From positions 1 through 30,922 of the forward strand of contig JAOPUS010000300.1 of the NCBI GenBank assembly GCA_025963345.1: a stretch of 30,922 nt of DNA, given 5' to 3'. Numbering within the stretch: the stretch's first letter is position 1; each line of letters starts with the position of its first letter. This document shows, one piece after another, positions 30,230-30,922 of this stretch. The stretch comes from Blastococcus sp. Lineage in GTDB: Bacteria > Actinomycetota > Actinomycetes > Mycobacteriales > Geodermatophilaceae. Below the pieces are notes generated by a model. It did not search any database. It was not told the DNA's origin and saw nothing but the letters and a program-made list of their open reading frames with translations. Position numbers and translations under genes: made by a program.

Positions 30230-30922
30230 GTGCGGACCACCACGGACTTCACCTGGGTGTAGCCGAGCAGGCCCTCGAAGCCCTTCTCGCGGCCGTGCCC
30301 GGACTTCTTCACGCCGCCGAACGGCAGCTCGACACCGCCGCCGGCACCGTACGTGTTCACGTAGACCTGGCCGGCGTGGATGTCGCGGGCCATCCGGTGC
30401 GCACGGCCGACGTCCCGGGTCCACAGCGCCGCGATCAGCCCGTACTCGGTGCCGTTCGCCAGGCGCAGTGCCTCCTCCTCGCTGTCGAACGGGGTCACGA
30501 CGAGCACCGGGCCGAACACCTCCTGCTGGGCGATGGCGGACGCGGGGTCGACGCCGTCGATCAGTGTGGGCTCGAAGAAGAATCCGCCGTCGGGCAGGCC
30601 GGCGGGCACACCACCGCCGTGCCGCAGCCGCCCGTTGCCGCCCTCGACCGCGGCGCCGACGAGTGCGGCCACCCGCTCTCGCTGGCCGCCGGAGATGAGC
30701 GGTCCCAGATCGGGGTCCTCGGCGCCGGGACCGACCCGGACGGCGGCGAACGCCTCGGCCAGGCGGTCGACCAGCTCGGCGTGGATGGCACGGTCGACGA
30801 GCAGGCGCGAACCGGCGGAGCAGGTCTGCCCCGCGTTCTGCAGGATCGCGGTGGTGATCACCGGGACGGCGGCGTCGAGGTCGGCGTCCTCGAAGACGAC
30901 GTTGGGCGACTTGCCGCCCAGT
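30226..30922 (-). CDS. Aldehyde dehydrogenase, 5' part outside the window
   Basis: The C-terminal 231 residues of an NAD(P)-dependent aldehyde dehydrogenase; the gene continues beyond position 30922, so the cofactor loop and start are not visible. The piece begins within LGGKSPNVVFEDADLD, just after the catalytic Glu expected before it. The nucleophile Cys lies in NAGQTCSAGSRLLV, and QEVFGPVLVVTPF and the late VELPFGGVKKSGHGREKG motif are standard. About half the family length is present. It is upstream of, and overlaps, the GntR/FadR-type gene, which suggests a carboxylate- or sugar-acid catabolic operon entering from the right. It is a different enzyme from the dehydrogenase at 16736-18202. 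Confidence 0.95.
   Translation of the reverse strand, partial: LGGKSPNVVFEDADLDAAVPVITTAILQNAGQTCSAGSRLLVDRAIHAELVDRLAEAFAAVRVGPGAEDPDLGPLISGGQRERVAALVGAAVEGGNGRLRHGGGVPAGLPDGGFFFEPTLIDGVDPASAIAQQEVFGPVLVVTPFDSEEEALRLANGTEYGLIAALWTRDVGRAHRMARDIHAGQVYVNTYGAGGGVELPFGGVKKSGHGREKGFEGLLGYTQVKSVVVRT

Overview
The window is GC-rich, densely packed bacterial DNA with GC at almost every third codon position, frequent GTG starts and many 4-nt ATGA/GTGA gene overlaps. Together with a CadI/ArsR/Acr3/ArsC set like that of mycobacteria, a UBP-type zinc-finger relic next to an antiporter and a PucR-type regulator, this points to a high-GC actinobacterium. A Geodermatophilaceae-like soil or rock organism is my guess; no marker in the window proves the family. 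I see no tRNA, rRNA, CRISPR array, insertion sequence or phage gene, and no gene-free stretch exceeds about 175 bp.

Layout. (1) 1-5.6 kb, housekeeping-type genes: a LysR regulator, a small acidic protein, a coiled-coil protein, a shortened UBP-type zinc-finger protein whose stop overlaps the start of a CPA1 Na+/H+ antiporter, and a convergent AI-2E-type permease. (2) 5.6-8.6 kb, an arsenic module: cadI/arsI-like dioxygenase (minus) divergent from arsR-acr3-arsC (plus), with overlapping operator/promoter elements and a small membrane protein before a strong bidirectional hairpin. (3) 8.6-20.8 kb, the most interesting part: a permease of unassigned family and an MFS exporter (divergent), a PucR-type regulator, a GlcG/HbpS-like protein, and a seven-gene minus-strand operon with the transcription order heme-oxygenase-like diiron oxidase (HDO), Rieske ferredoxin, FAD ferredoxin reductase, aldehyde dehydrogenase, second Rieske protein, Ntn-hydrolase of the gamma-glutamyltransferase family, RidA-like deaminase. 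(4) 21.0-24.6 kb: a DUF1275 membrane protein, then DUF4334 protein, acyltransferase and alpha/beta hydrolase, probably lipid-related. (5) 24.6-29.5 kb: a cellulose-synthase-like glycosyltransferase with a C-terminal PilZ domain, an aldo/keto reductase and a secreted alpha/beta hydrolase. (6) 29.5 kb to the end: a GntR/FadR-type regulator overlapping the 3' end of an aldehyde dehydrogenase that runs off the window.

How region 3 may work (inference). The HDO carries a full six-residue diiron ligand set, and no Rieske oxygenase alpha subunit, P450 or flavin monooxygenase is present. The simplest reading is that NAD(P)H electrons pass through the ferredoxin reductase and one or both Rieske proteins to the HDO, which oxidises a small, probably nitrogen-containing compound. 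The aldehyde dehydrogenase, the Ntn-hydrolase (which lacks the arginine that recognises the gamma-glutamyl carboxylate) and the RidA protein would process the products, the permease and MFS protein would move substrate or product, and PucR would regulate. A TGTGCACA-like site in each of the three divergent intergenic regions of the cluster is a candidate operator. I do not know the substrate and I do not recognise this combination as a characterised pathway.
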